64,000 bases of DNA from JASGCL01 sp965203915 (GTDB lineage: Bacteria > Pseudomonadota > Alphaproteobacteria > JASGCL01): contig OZ241918.1 in the NCBI GenBank assembly GCA_965203915.1, forward strand, positions 124,001 to 188,000, given 5' to 3'. The notes under the pieces are model-generated. The model searched no databases, was not told the DNA's origin, and was given only the letters and a program-made list of their open reading frames with translations. This document shows positions 37,208-45,643 of the stretch, piece after piece. The stretch's first letter is position 1. Each line of letters begins with the position of its first letter. Both the position numbers and the translations under genes were made by a program.

Positions 37208-37233
37208 GCCCTCAAGTAGCGAAGCGATAGGGC
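37208..37233 (-). repeat. Solitary copy of the dispersed GCCCTA/GAGGGC palindrome
   Basis: Reverse-orientation single copy at the right edge of the R-M island, between the HNH nuclease and the acyl-CoA dehydrogenase gene (convergent ends). Confidence 0.75.
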
Positions 37234-37244
37234 GAATTTTATGC

Positions 37245-38405
37245 CTATGCGCCAAGCGGGCGGAGTAGTTCGCGGCTGATGATGTGTTTTTGAATTTCGG
37301 TGGTGCCGTCCCATATACGTTCAACGCGGCTGTCGCGCCAAATACGTTCCAACGGAATTTCGTTCATTAACCCCATGCCACCGTAAATTTGAATGGCCTG
37401 GTCGGCGACGCGTGTCAACATTTCGGTGGCGTAATATTTGGCGGACGCCACTTCGCGGTTGGCGTCGAGGCCTTTATCCAACCTGTCGGCGGCGGATAAT
37501 GTTAACCAATCGGCGCAATCGATCTCGGTTATCATTTCGGCCAATTTAAAACTGACGCCTTGGAATTTGCCAATTTCTTGGCCAAATTGTTTGCGGGTTG
37601 CCGCCCAATTAAGGGCAAGGTCAAACGCGCGGCGCGCGCGCCCCACCGCCATGGTGGCAACGGTCAGGCGCGTTGCGTAAAGCCATTTGTTCATGACGTC
37701 GAATCCTGTCCCCTCCGCCCCCAAAATTTGCCGTTTGTTGACACGGCAATTGTCGAATTTTAAAATACTGTTGTGATAACCACGGTGCGAAACCGATTTG
37801 TATCCTGGCAAACATTCAAAACCCTTGGTGCCCTTATCAATCAAAAAGCAGGTGATTATTTTTTTTTCGCCGCGTTTGGTTTGTTCAACGCCCGTGGCGG
37901 CAAACAAAATAACAAAATCGGCAATGTCGGCGTGGCTGATAAAATGTTTGGTTCCGTTGATAACAAAATCGTCGCCGTCTTGCTTGGCGAATGTTTTCAT
38001 GCCCCGCACGTCCGACCCCGCGTCGGGTTCGGTCATGGCTAAGCAGTCAAATTTTTCGCCCGACACACAGGGGTCTAAATAATTTTTACGTTGTTCGGAG
38101 GTGCAGGCGCATAAAATGGCGGATGGTCGACCAAAATAAGTCGCCAAGCCATAATTGGCGCGGCCCAATTCGCGTTCCAACAATGTAAATTCCAAATGGT
38201 TTAATCCGCCGCCGCCAAATTCGGTGGGAATATTGGGGGCGTAAAAACCCAAATCCTTTACTTTTTTTTGAATGGCCTTGCCCAATTCGGCTGGCACGCG
38301 GTCGGTGCGTTCCACTTCATCTTCCAACGGGTAAAATTCTTTTTCAACAAAAGTTCTAACCGTGTTGACGATCATTTCTTGTTCGGGGGTAAGGGTGAAA
38401 TCCAT
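37245..38405 (-). CDS. Acyl-CoA dehydrogenase family protein
   Basis: 386 residues from MDFTLTPEQEMIV. FAD enzyme oxidising an acyl-CoA. Family blocks are CLAMTEPDAGSDVRGMKT (substrate/FAD loop), GTKHFISHADIADF, RKQFGQEIGKFQGVSFKLAEM and QIYGGMGLMNEIPLERIWRD. The catalytic base position, normally Glu in YEGT or WEGT, is Asp366 in IWDGTTEIQ; the alternative Glu position of IVD/LCAD is Thr here. Proximity to a carnitine dehydrogenase hints at carnitine-related acyl-CoA metabolism but that is inference. The ATG is set by boxes TTGTTT-N17-TATAGA just upstream. Confidence 0.88.
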   Translation of the reverse strand: MDFTLTPEQEMIVNTVRTFVEKEFYPLEDEVERTDRVPAELGKAIQKKVKDLGFYAPNIPTEFGGGGLNHLEFTLLERELGRANYGLATYFGRPSAILCACTSEQRKNYLDPCVSGEKFDCLAMTEPDAGSDVRGMKTFAKQDGDDFVINGTKHFISHADIADFVILFAATGVEQTKRGEKKIITCFLIDKGTKGFECLPGYKSVSHRGYHNSILKFDNCRVNKRQILGAEGTGFDVMNKWLYATRLTVATMAVGRARRAFDLALNWAATRKQFGQEIGKFQGVSFKLAEMITEIDCADWLTLSAADRLDKGLDANREVASAKYYATEMLTRVADQAIQIYGGMGLMNEIPLERIWRDSRVERIWDGTTEIQKHIISRELLRPLGA

Positions 38406-38411
38406 AAACAA

Positions 38412-38440
38412 TCTATAGCTCAAAATTATAAAAAAAACAA
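38412..38440 (-). promoter_or_regulatory. Predicted leaderless promoter of the acyl-CoA dehydrogenase gene
   Basis: On the minus strand: TTGTTT (38435-38440), 17-nt spacer, TATAGA (38412-38417), 6 nt, ATG at 38405. No SD. Confidence 0.4.
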
Positions 38441-38517
38441 TTTCTCTCTTGAATATTTTTTTAATTTATAATAAGGGGAATGAAATTTATCAACTATTAA
38501 TGAAAGGGATAAAACTC

Positions 38518-39006
38518 ATGAACATGTCTATGACTCACTACATGGAGCTTTTGGCTACCAATCAACCGTGGAATTTGCTTATTTTTATGGCTATTCCCAT
38601 TGTGTTGGCCGAAACGCTTGCCATCACCGAATTGTATATTTTGCTGACAAAAAAATACAAGGGCGTGGTGTGGAAAATCAACCATTGGTCAGGCAAATTG
38701 GTCGGGGCTTATTTTATTGGCATTATCTATTACATCATGGTTAATGCGGTTATTCCCCTAACCTTAAGCGGTGAATGGCGCGGCGTGGTTGATATCATTG
38801 CCGTCTTGTCCTATGTCATTGCTGGTTTGCCCTTGGTGTGGATATTTCTGCAATCGGTCGGGTTGGTTAATCGCAAACTTAAAATGGAAAAAAAATTGGC
38901 CATCCACGCGACTTGCGTTGCGTTGTTTTTGGTCTTTGGCCATGTTGCGATGATCTTCGGCATGATAGACCCAACTGTCTTTGGGCATGCTGGCCATCAA
39001 ATGTAA
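38518..39006 (+). CDS. DUF6803-like integral membrane protein
   Basis: 162 residues from MNMSMTHYMELL, where a GAAAGGG ribosome site fits; the frame is open 23 codons further upstream. Four membrane segments: about 17-40 (LLIFMAIPIVLAETLAITEL), 58-80, 92-112 and 130-150. The short C-terminus is His/Met-rich (FGHVAMIFGMIDP...GHAGHQM), and His/Glu residues sit in helices 1 and 4, so metal or haem binding is possible. Resembles the DUF6803 family; function unknown. A clear terminator follows. Confidence 0.7.
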   Translation: MNMSMTHYMELLATNQPWNLLIFMAIPIVLAETLAITELYILLTKKYKGVVWKINHWSGKLVGAYFIGIIYYIMVNAVIPLTLSGEWRGVVDIIAVLSYVIAGLPLVWIFLQSVGLVNRKLKMEKKLAIHATCVALFLVFGHVAMIFGMIDPTVFGHAGHQM

Positions 39007-39072
39007 TAACTGGGCTTTGCGCCTAGAACCAAACTTGACAGCTTGATACAATATCTTTCTGGTTTAGGTCTT

Positions 39073-39115
39073 AAAAAGCCCTATCACTTTGTTTATAAGT
39101 GGTGGGGCTTTTTTT
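39073..39115 (+). terminator. Rho-independent terminator after the DUF6803 gene
   Basis: AAAAAGCCCTATCACTT (39073-39089) pairs with AAGTGGTGGGGCTTTTT (39097 onward) around a TGTTTAT loop, ending in seven T. The left arm matches the first 12 bases of the dispersed repeat unit (GCCCTATCACTT) used in the 15.8-kb array. Confidence 0.8.
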
Positions 39116-39206
39116 CTAGGCCTTGCCTACGGCAAACCTTTTATCGCTTCTTGATGGAAAGTTCTTTTTTATGGCTAGTGGCAACCAGCCTGGTTATAGG
39201 CAATGC

Positions 39207-40715
39207 CTATCCAATTTTGCGCCCCGCCCGTTCGGGTTTGGGAAGGGTGCTTTGGGTTTTTATCAATTGATGCAATTTACCCAACAATGGTTCGTGGGCG
39301 GGGCATGATCTTTCATCGGCATGGTTAACATGCAAGCAGAAATGTTCGGCGGTCGCCACCACTTCGCCCAATTTATCGCCCCTCAATTTATCGCCCATTG
39401 TTTTGTGCATGGTGTGAAACAAATGCAATTTTTTATCGCCGCCGCCCAATACCTGGGTCAGGATCTGAAATTGCTCGCCCACCCGCAATTGGCCAATATG
39501 GCAAATATGCGATTCAACGGTGAAGAAGCTAAACCCCTTCGCCAAATAATCGCCGTCCATGCCAATATGGCGCAACACCGCGTCGGTCGCGTTGCCAAAA
39601 TTTTCTAAATAAGCACTTTCGGTCATGTGGTCGTTGTAATCGACCCATTTGGGCACCACGCGACCACCAAACAATGGCATGGGTTTGGTTTCATCAATTT
39701 TTTTATCGTGGTGGTGCGCCGCGGTGTATAACCGTTCTTCGTGCGATTTTAATGTTTTGCCCGACGCCATGTCTAACCCACGCAATGCCTGCATGATGCC
39801 AATAATGGCTTCGTCGCGTTGCCGTTCCATGTCGCGCAAATTTTTACTTTTCCAATCCTTATCCTTGGCAACCTGGTCATCCGATTGGGTTACAATTTTA
39901 TCCAACAATTCATCGGTCAGGGGCGGGGCCTTCAACCTTGTCCAATTCCATTCCAACGCGGGGCCAAATTGCGCCATGAAATGCCTCATCCCCATTTCGC
40001 CGCCCGCCAAGCGATAGGTCATGAATGTTCCCATGAAGGCCCAACGAATACCGCAACCAAACCGCACCGCGTCATCCAATTGGGTGGCGGTGGCTTCGTT
40101 GTTTTCTATCATGTGCAATGCCTCGCGCCACAGGGTTTCCATCAAACGGTCGGCGATAAATCCTTCAACCTCGCGCGTCATCATCAATGGTTCGAAACCC
40201 AATGTTTCATAAAATTCCTTGGCGCGCATCAACCATTCTTGCGATGTTTTTTCGCCTGGGCAAATTTCTAACAACGGCAACAAATAAACCGGGTTAAAAG
40301 GATGGGCGACAAAAATACGTTCGGGGTGTTTAGCCTTTGATTGAAAAACCGACGGCAAAATGCCCGATGTTGAAGAACCAATGCCAACATCGGCGGGCAA
40401 AACCTCGGTCAATTGCGCCATGATTTTTATTTTTAACGCGGGGTCTTCGGGTGCCGATTCTTGCACCCAATCGGCGCGTTGCGCCAATTCCTCCAACGAC
40501 TTAACCAATGTAAAATTCCCCTCGCGCGGCAGGGGGCTTAATGTTAATTGTTGCCACGCCAAACGGGCGTTGGCCAAAATTTGCATGAATGATTTTTCGG
40601 CATGTGGCGCGGGGTCAAACAACACAACATCCAACCCATGGATGATAGCCCGCGCGCCCCACGCACCGCCAATCACGCCGCCGCCAATCAATCCTAATGT
40701 TTTTACTTTCCTCAT
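39207..40715 (-). CDS. lcdH: L-carnitine 3-dehydrogenase fused to a hotdog thioesterase
   Basis: 502 residues. Residues 1-315 are a 3-hydroxyacyl-CoA dehydrogenase-type NAD enzyme: LGLIGGGVIGGAWGAR (8-23), catalytic His in IFVAHPFNPVYLLPLLEI, and CGIRWAFMGTFMTYRLAGG, which is typical of carnitine dehydrogenase rather than beta-oxidation enzymes. Residues about 345-480 are a 4-hydroxybenzoyl-CoA-type hotdog thioesterase: VVPKWVDYNDHMTESAYLE. The same fusion is known in rhizobial carnitine dehydrogenases. It would oxidise carnitine to 3-dehydrocarnitine and hydrolyse a CoA ester formed downstream (betainyl-CoA). The Rieske oxygenase gene lies upstream on the same strand, 212 bp away. Confidence 0.85.
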   Translation of the reverse strand: MRKVKTLGLIGGGVIGGAWGARAIIHGLDVVLFDPAPHAEKSFMQILANARLAWQQLTLSPLPREGNFTLVKSLEELAQRADWVQESAPEDPALKIKIMAQLTEVLPADVGIGSSTSGILPSVFQSKAKHPERIFVAHPFNPVYLLPLLEICPGEKTSQEWLMRAKEFYETLGFEPLMMTREVEGFIADRLMETLWREALHMIENNEATATQLDDAVRFGCGIRWAFMGTFMTYRLAGGEMGMRHFMAQFGPALEWNWTRLKAPPLTDELLDKIVTQSDDQVAKDKDWKSKNLRDMERQRDEAIIGIMQALRGLDMASGKTLKSHEERLYTAAHHHDKKIDETKPMPLFGGRVVPKWVDYNDHMTESAYLENFGNATDAVLRHIGMDGDYLAKGFSFFTVESHICHIGQLRVGEQFQILTQVLGGGDKKLHLFHTMHKTMGDKLRGDKLGEVVATAEHFCLHVNHADERSCPAHEPLLGKLHQLIKTQSTLPKPERAGRKIG

Positions 40716-40721
40716 GCTTGT

Positions 40722-40750
40722 GGCTTAACAAAACTTAAAATCTATTTCAA
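40722..40750 (-). promoter_or_regulatory. Predicted leaderless promoter of lcdH
   Basis: On the minus strand: TTGAAA (40745-40750), 17-nt spacer, TAAGCC (40722-40727), 6 nt, ATG at 40715. No SD. Confidence 0.4.
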
Positions 40751-40927
40751 TTATTATTTGCTTAAACAATAATTTTTTATAATATTTATTTAGGAATTTT
40801 TTTTGTGGCATCAGCATTCAAAAAATTTATTATCGCCATTTATGATGGCCATGGCATTATTAAATTTTTCTATCAATTGTTTATCGCTATGATTGGCCAA
40901 CAGGCAAAAAATAACTTTGTGCCCAAC

Positions 40928-42352
40928 CTAACGATTTTTTAATTGCGCCGACAGCTGTTGGTTAAGCTCTTCGAGATTTTGATTTTTTGGCTCATCAACC
41001 ATTGTCATAACTGGCAAGTGGCGTTGCATTCTTGTTTGATGGGCTTTAACATTTGATTCAAAATTGGATAGATAAGCGCCAGGGAAGCTAACTGATTTTT
41101 GTCCTTCAAATGACCAAATAGACAACATCTTATCTTCTTCATACGTTACCGCATCGATGCGATGACCAATTTTCGCCGCCAGATCAACATATCGCGCTGA
41201 TTCAGCGTCAACATTACCCGCCTTGTAATAACCGCCACGTTGAATGGTTAAACGAGCATTGATGGGAATGTCTTGATAAAAATTAATCCCTTCAGGATAT
41301 AATTGAAAAACATTGTTGGGGAAAAGCCCAACATAAAACCATGCTTTTTTGGTTTTTTCAGGTATTGCCTTCGCATGTTTAAGAGCACTAAGATAGGCAC
41401 GCACCGACCAATAATGTGGTTCGCGTTCTTTGGTGTCCAAAAAAATACCACGGGCAAGCGATATACCATTCTCATCATATTCATCTTCAGAATATTGTGT
41501 GCCATAGAGGTCGCGCAAAAAAGTATGAACCTTGGCAACGTGATAGCCTTCGTTATCGACATCGCGTGCCGATTTCCAATTGGCGTGAAGTGGATTGCCT
41601 TCCAAAAGATCTTTACCAAAACGGCGCAACGGCACCGCGGTTTCCAATTGATACATTTCAAATAATTTTTCATGGGGGGCAAAAATTTCAGCCACCGATG
41701 GTTGAGGCCCTTTTTCAAAACGAATAAAAACAAAGCCTTTCCAAATTTCCGTTTCAAGCTGCTTCAAGCCAAATTTCTTTTTATCAATTTGGTCGTAAGC
41801 CCCCGTTTGCGCCACGCCCATCAACGAACCATCCAAATGATAGGTCCAACCATGGAAGGGGCAGGTAAGAATGCGCCCGCAATTACCATTGTCACGCTCC
41901 ACCAAATTGGAACCGCGATGGCGACATACATTATTAAATACCCTGACTTCGTTATCATTGCCACGCAACACCAATATCCTGTCACCAAACATTTCATCGG
42001 TGATAAAATCGCCGGGTTTTGGCACATTACTAACATGGCAAATAATTTGCCAATGGGTGCGAAAAACTTTTTTAATTTCTAATTTATTTAGATCTTCGTT
42101 ATGATATGTCCAACCAGGCAAGCCCCATCTATCTTGAGAGGTTTTAAAAATACCCTTGGGGTTGGTGTTGTTGACCAAATAAGAATCAAAATCACGTAAT
42201 GGCGTAGTAGAGGCCTCGCCACCCGCCATGCCCATCATGCCGCCTGTTATTTCTTGGTTCAAACCTTCTTCGTATAAGCCACTGGTTATATCGTCATTGG
42301 TAACTTTGTTAAGCCAATGTTGCGGTTTATATTTATTCCATCTTTTATCCAT
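40928..42352 (-). CDS. Rieske non-haem iron oxygenase, alpha subunit (quaternary-amine type proposed)
   Basis: 474 residues. Rieske 2Fe-2S ligands are Cys143-x-His145 (CRHRGSNLV) and Cys164-x2-His167 (CPFHGWTY). Mononuclear iron ligands are His271 and His276 in NEGYHVAKVH, and the electron-bridging residue three positions before His271 is Glu268, not the Asp of aromatic-ring dioxygenases. Glu at this place is known in carnitine monooxygenase CntA and is usual in choline/betaine-type relatives. With lcdH next to it, a role on betaine or a related trimethylamine compound is reasonable. The reductase partner is not in the window. Left neighbour of the predicted origin. Confidence 0.8.
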   Translation of the reverse strand: MDKRWNKYKPQHWLNKVTNDDITSGLYEEGLNQEITGGMMGMAGGEASTTPLRDFDSYLVNNTNPKGIFKTSQDRWGLPGWTYHNEDLNKLEIKKVFRTHWQIICHVSNVPKPGDFITDEMFGDRILVLRGNDNEVRVFNNVCRHRGSNLVERDNGNCGRILTCPFHGWTYHLDGSLMGVAQTGAYDQIDKKKFGLKQLETEIWKGFVFIRFEKGPQPSVAEIFAPHEKLFEMYQLETAVPLRRFGKDLLEGNPLHANWKSARDVDNEGYHVAKVHTFLRDLYGTQYSEDEYDENGISLARGIFLDTKEREPHYWSVRAYLSALKHAKAIPEKTKKAWFYVGLFPNNVFQLYPEGINFYQDIPINARLTIQRGGYYKAGNVDAESARYVDLAAKIGHRIDAVTYEEDKMLSIWSFEGQKSVSFPGAYLSNFESNVKAHQTRMQRHLPVMTMVDEPKNQNLEELNQQLSAQLKNR

Positions 42353-43025
42353 TGCCGTTCCCTATTCTATTTATGCCTATTTATGCTTACTAAAGATAAT
42401 TCTATAATAGATTGTATATATTTATATTAAGTTTTTTTAACTACTTGTTATTGATATACTATAAAAAATCATCGAATTCATGATAAAAAAAAATAAAGTT
42501 TTTGTCAAATTAAAAAATAGGAAGTAAATCTACCTACCTTACTAATCCCTATTTGATGAGTAAGTAATAATATTAATATTATTTTAAATAAATTATTATT
42601 GTTTGTTACTGGGGGGTATTTTTATTGTATATAACTTATTCAGCCAACAATAATAAAAAATTTATATAAATCATTGTTTTTTAAGCATATTTAACAAAAG
42701 AAGTTATAAAAAACAAAGACAAAGGTATAAAAAATTTATTAATCATAAATCATTGTAAAATAATCAATAAATTATCTTGTCCCCAAGTTAATAACAGGAT
42801 AATCACAATCTATTAAAAAATAATCATCTGCATAACTTGGGAAAAACTTCATAAAAACGTGGGAGCGAATCGGGAGCGAATCGGGTATGAATAAGTGGTC
42901 ATGGCGTCATAAAAAAATAAAAGGTAAAAACCAGGATAATATGATAAGCTTATGATAATGTTATAGGGCGCTTATCCACAGGGGTTAGCACAAGAAATTT
43001 ACAAAAATAATATTAAAGAATAACA
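42353..43025. other. Probable chromosome replication origin region (oriC)
   Basis: A 673-bp gene-free, very AT-rich region directly before ppsR-maf, the position of the origin in many alphaproteobacteria (ppsR/RP001 side; the usual hemE on the other side is replaced by the Rieske gene). It holds one perfect DnaA box TTATCCACA (42972-42980), an IHF-like site AATCAATAAATTA (42762-42774), a CtrA-like TTAA-N7-TTAA (42573-42587) and a near match TTAA-N7-TTAT (42437-42451), a tandem 11-mer GGGAGCGAATC (x2, 42861-42882) and an inverted pair CCCAAGTTA/TAACTTGGG (42782-42790, 42833-42841). parS sites and parA are 1.7-2.8 kb to the right. Confidence 0.7.
42985..43013 (+). promoter_or_regulatory. Candidate promoter of ppsR next to the DnaA box
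   Basis: TTAGCA (42985-42990), 17-nt spacer, TAATAT (43008-43013), then 12 nt to the ATG, giving a leader of only about 5 nt. The DnaA box ends 4 nt upstream of the -35, so DnaA could affect its activity. Confidence 0.35.
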
Positions 43026-43901
43026 ATGGTGGATACAAAAAAAATCTTACTTATTTCCGATTCGACGGGCGAAACCCTGCAGTCCTTGGCCGCGGCGGTG
43101 AAGGCGCAGTTTGCTTTTTCTATCGACGATGAATTGGAACCGTTGATTAGAAGTCGTTTGGCGTTGGAAGCATTGTTGGGCAAAATTGGTAAAGAAAAAA
43201 AAATACCCGACATGATCCTTTATACATTGGTCGACCAAGATCTGATAAAAATGTTGCATGATTTTTCGGTGATGCACGATATTCCCACCATCGATGTTCT
43301 AAGCCCGCTGATAGATAAATACGCCATGGTATTTCACGCCGAAAGCCTGTTGACACAAAAAAAATCGGCACCTGGGCGACAGCATAGTTTGGACCGCGCT
43401 TATTTTGAACGGATAGAAGCCATGGATTTTGCCAAGGAGCATGATGACGGTATGCATGGCCAAGGGCTAGACAAAGCAGACATTGTTATCTTGGGGGTAT
43501 CGCGTAGTTCGAAATCCCCCACCGCCGCTTACCTTGCCAATCATCGCGGGTTAAAGGTTGCCAATATTCCATTCCTAACCCGTCAACAATTGCCCGCCGA
43601 GGTTTTTCAACTTTCCAACAAAATAAAAAAAGGCGAATGGAAAAAAACCATGATAGTTGGGTTGATGAAACGCGCCGAAGATCTGCTTGAGATAAGGAAG
43701 TCGCGCCTGCACCTCTTGGGGCAAGTTGGCTACAGCGATTACACCAACATTGAAAAAATTATAGAAGAGGGCGAAGATTTTAAAAAATTATGCCACGAAG
43801 AAAAATGGCCCATCATCGATGTCACCCACAAATCAATCGAAGAAACCGCCGCCTATATTGTTCGCAAATGGCAAGACCGTCAGGCCGCCATGCAAGAGTA
43901 G
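43026..43901 (+). CDS. ppsR: Pyruvate, phosphate dikinase regulatory protein-like (DUF299/PSRP)
   Basis: 291 residues. Bifunctional kinase/pyrophosphorylase that controls PPDK or PEP synthase by ADP-dependent threonine phosphorylation. N-terminal ISDSTGETLQSLAAAV and the P-loop block GVSRSSKSPTAAYLANHRG are diagnostic; RKSRLHLLG and Y-D-IEKIIEE-like end (YTNIEKIIEEGEDF) complete the family pattern. In alphaproteobacteria this gene borders the origin and precedes maf, as here. Confidence 0.92.
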   Translation: MVDTKKILLISDSTGETLQSLAAAVKAQFAFSIDDELEPLIRSRLALEALLGKIGKEKKIPDMILYTLVDQDLIKMLHDFSVMHDIPTIDVLSPLIDKYAMVFHAESLLTQKKSAPGRQHSLDRAYFERIEAMDFAKEHDDGMHGQGLDKADIVILGVSRSSKSPTAAYLANHRGLKVANIPFLTRQQLPAEVFQLSNKIKKGEWKKTMIVGLMKRAEDLLEIRKSRLHLLGQVGYSDYTNIEKIIEEGEDFKKLCHEEKWPIIDVTHKSIEETAAYIVRKWQDRQAAMQE

Positions 43902-43968
43902 CCTAATAGAATATAAGGCAAAGGCAGAAACCATCAAGCAAGTCATGCACAAGGTATCATGGGAAAAA

Positions 43969-44694
43969 ATGAGCATAGGAAAAAGTATCATCGATAAGAA
44001 AATTATCTTGGCCTCGGCCAGCCAAAGCCGCCTTCGTATCTTGCAGCAGGCAGGGTTGGATGTGGTGGCGAGCCCTGCCCATATTGATGAAGCCATGATT
44101 AAAAAATCGATGACATTGGCGGGGGCAAATGGCGAAGAGGTGGCGATGAAATTGGCAGAATTAAAAGGACAGAAAATAGCGCGCCAACATAACCAACAGG
44201 CATCAAGCGATAGCCCGCATGATGGGCGCGACATGGTGATATTGGCGGCAGACCAATTGTTGATATTGCCCCACCAGGCAGAAGGCGGGGCGCAAGGCGA
44301 TAACCAGCGTGGCAAAGTTGGCGGCGAAACAAGCGGCGAAACGTGGTTTGATAAACCCAGCGATATGGCCATGGCGAAGCAACATCTTAGGACACTTCGT
44401 GGGCGCACCCATTATTTGGCGACGGCCTTGGTGATGCTTCAGGGCGAGCAAATAATTTGGCGCAATTTGCAAAAACCCGCCCTAAGCTGTTGGCAATTTT
44501 CTGACGCATTTATTGATGACTACCTCGACCGCGCGGGCCCAGCCATTTTATCGTCGGTGGGGGCCTATCAGCTGGAGGGGCTTGGTGCCACGCTTTTTTC
44601 TGAGATCAAGGGCGATTATTTTTCTATCCTTGGCTTGCCGCTTTTACCGCTGCTACAGCAATTAAGGTTGATGACGGCGGCGGGGCGGGGTTAG
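43969..44694 (+). CDS. maf: Maf-like nucleoside triphosphate pyrophosphatase
   Basis: 241 residues from MSIGKSIIDKKIILASASQSR; an ATG 8 codons upstream is possible. Hydrolyses non-canonical NTPs. Key blocks are ILASASQSRLRILQQAG (phosphate site), ILAADQLLIL with the catalytic Asp, and LEGLGATLFSEIKGDYFSILGLPL. Two insertions (about 68-84 and 92-125, rich in Gly/Gln/Ser/Asp) make it some 40 residues longer than typical Maf. 67 bp after ppsR. Confidence 0.88.
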   Translation: MSIGKSIIDKKIILASASQSRLRILQQAGLDVVASPAHIDEAMIKKSMTLAGANGEEVAMKLAELKGQKIARQHNQQASSDSPHDGRDMVILAADQLLILPHQAEGGAQGDNQRGKVGGETSGETWFDKPSDMAMAKQHLRTLRGRTHYLATALVMLQGEQIIWRNLQKPALSCWQFSDAFIDDYLDRAGPAILSSVGAYQLEGLGATLFSEIKGDYFSILGLPLLPLLQQLRLMTAAGRG

Positions 44695-44695
44695 A

Positions 44696-44711
44696 TGTTT
44701 CCCGTGAAACC
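44696..44711. promoter_or_regulatory. parS: parS site 1 (ParB binding)
   Basis: TGTTTCCCGTGAAACC differs at two positions from the consensus TGTTTCACGTGAAACA. It begins 2 bp after the maf stop. Its 14-bp core GTTTCCCGTGAAAC is identical to the reverse complement of the core at 45751-45764. Confidence 0.85.
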
Positions 44712-44735
44712 TTCGCCCTTTATAGCGCGTAGGAT

Positions 44736-45638
44736 TTAACCAAACAGCACCCAATCGATGATGGCCATTTGGGCGTAGATTCTGTTTTCCGCCTCGGCGA
44801 AGACGCGCGACCTATCACCGTCGATAACATCGGTGCTTACTTCCTCGCCACGGTGGGCGGGCAAGCAATGGGAAAAAATGGCTTTTTCATCGGCCAACCC
44901 CATCAATTTTTCATCAACCGTGAAGCCTGCAAATTTTTCTAATCGCGTGGCGCGGTCGGAATGATTCATCGATACCCAGGTATCGGTGATGATGACCTGT
45001 TTGCCTTTAACCGCTTCGGCGGGGCGGGGGGTGAAAATAACGCCGTCGGGGCGGTGCTTGGGGGCGTAATCTTGCGGGCTGCTAACCGCCATATCCATGC
45101 CGAGCACGGCGGCGGCCTCCATCCACGATTGGCAAGTGTTATTGCCGTCGCCAACCCACGCCAAACCGATTTTATCAAAACCGCCAAACTCTTCCCAAAT
45201 GGTTAGGAGCCCCGCGACAATTTGGCAGGGATGACTGTCGTCGGTGAGGCCATTAATAACGGGGATGGTGGCATGTTGCGCCAAGGTTTTCAAAGTTTGA
45301 TGGTGATAGGTGCGCACCATCATGCCATGGGCCAGCACCGACAACACGCGGGCGGTATCGGGCAATGATTCGCCGTGCCCCAATTGCATTTCCCCGCCCG
45401 TGATAGACATAAATTTGCCACCCAAATAATTCATCGCCATGTAAAAACTGATGCGGGTGCGGGTGGATGGTTTATCAAAAATCCCCACCAAGGTTTTGTG
45501 GCGATAGTCGTTGCTGGCGGCGGGTTTGCCCGCCTTCACCGCTATTTTCATGTTATGGGCGCGCTTCACCAAGGATAGCAATTGGTCGCGCGAAAGATCG
45601 GCAATGTCGAGGAAATGCCGCGTGGTGGTGCTTGTCAT
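44736..45638 (-). CDS. argF: Ornithine carbamoyltransferase
   Basis: 300 residues. It joins carbamoyl phosphate and ornithine into citrulline. Carbamoyl-phosphate loop KPSTRTRISF, HPCQ in DDSHPCQIVAGL, ornithine loop MNHSDRATRLEKF-like (normally SMG; here SMNHSD), and catalytic HCLPAHRGEEV. The gene is opposite in direction to ppsR-maf and parA and is flanked on both sides by parS. Confidence 0.94.
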   Translation of the reverse strand: MTSTTTRHFLDIADLSRDQLLSLVKRAHNMKIAVKAGKPAASNDYRHKTLVGIFDKPSTRTRISFYMAMNYLGGKFMSITGGEMQLGHGESLPDTARVLSVLAHGMMVRTYHHQTLKTLAQHATIPVINGLTDDSHPCQIVAGLLTIWEEFGGFDKIGLAWVGDGNNTCQSWMEAAAVLGMDMAVSSPQDYAPKHRPDGVIFTPRPAEAVKGKQVIITDTWVSMNHSDRATRLEKFAGFTVDEKLMGLADEKAIFSHCLPAHRGEEVSTDVIDGDRSRVFAEAENRIYAQMAIIDWVLFG

Positions 45639-45643
45639 TGCGC

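Noticed and set aside
32664..37244. R-M region considered as a prophage or transposon
   Set aside because: No integrase, transposase, tRNA attachment site or phage structural gene is visible; only direct repeats and AT-rich composition.
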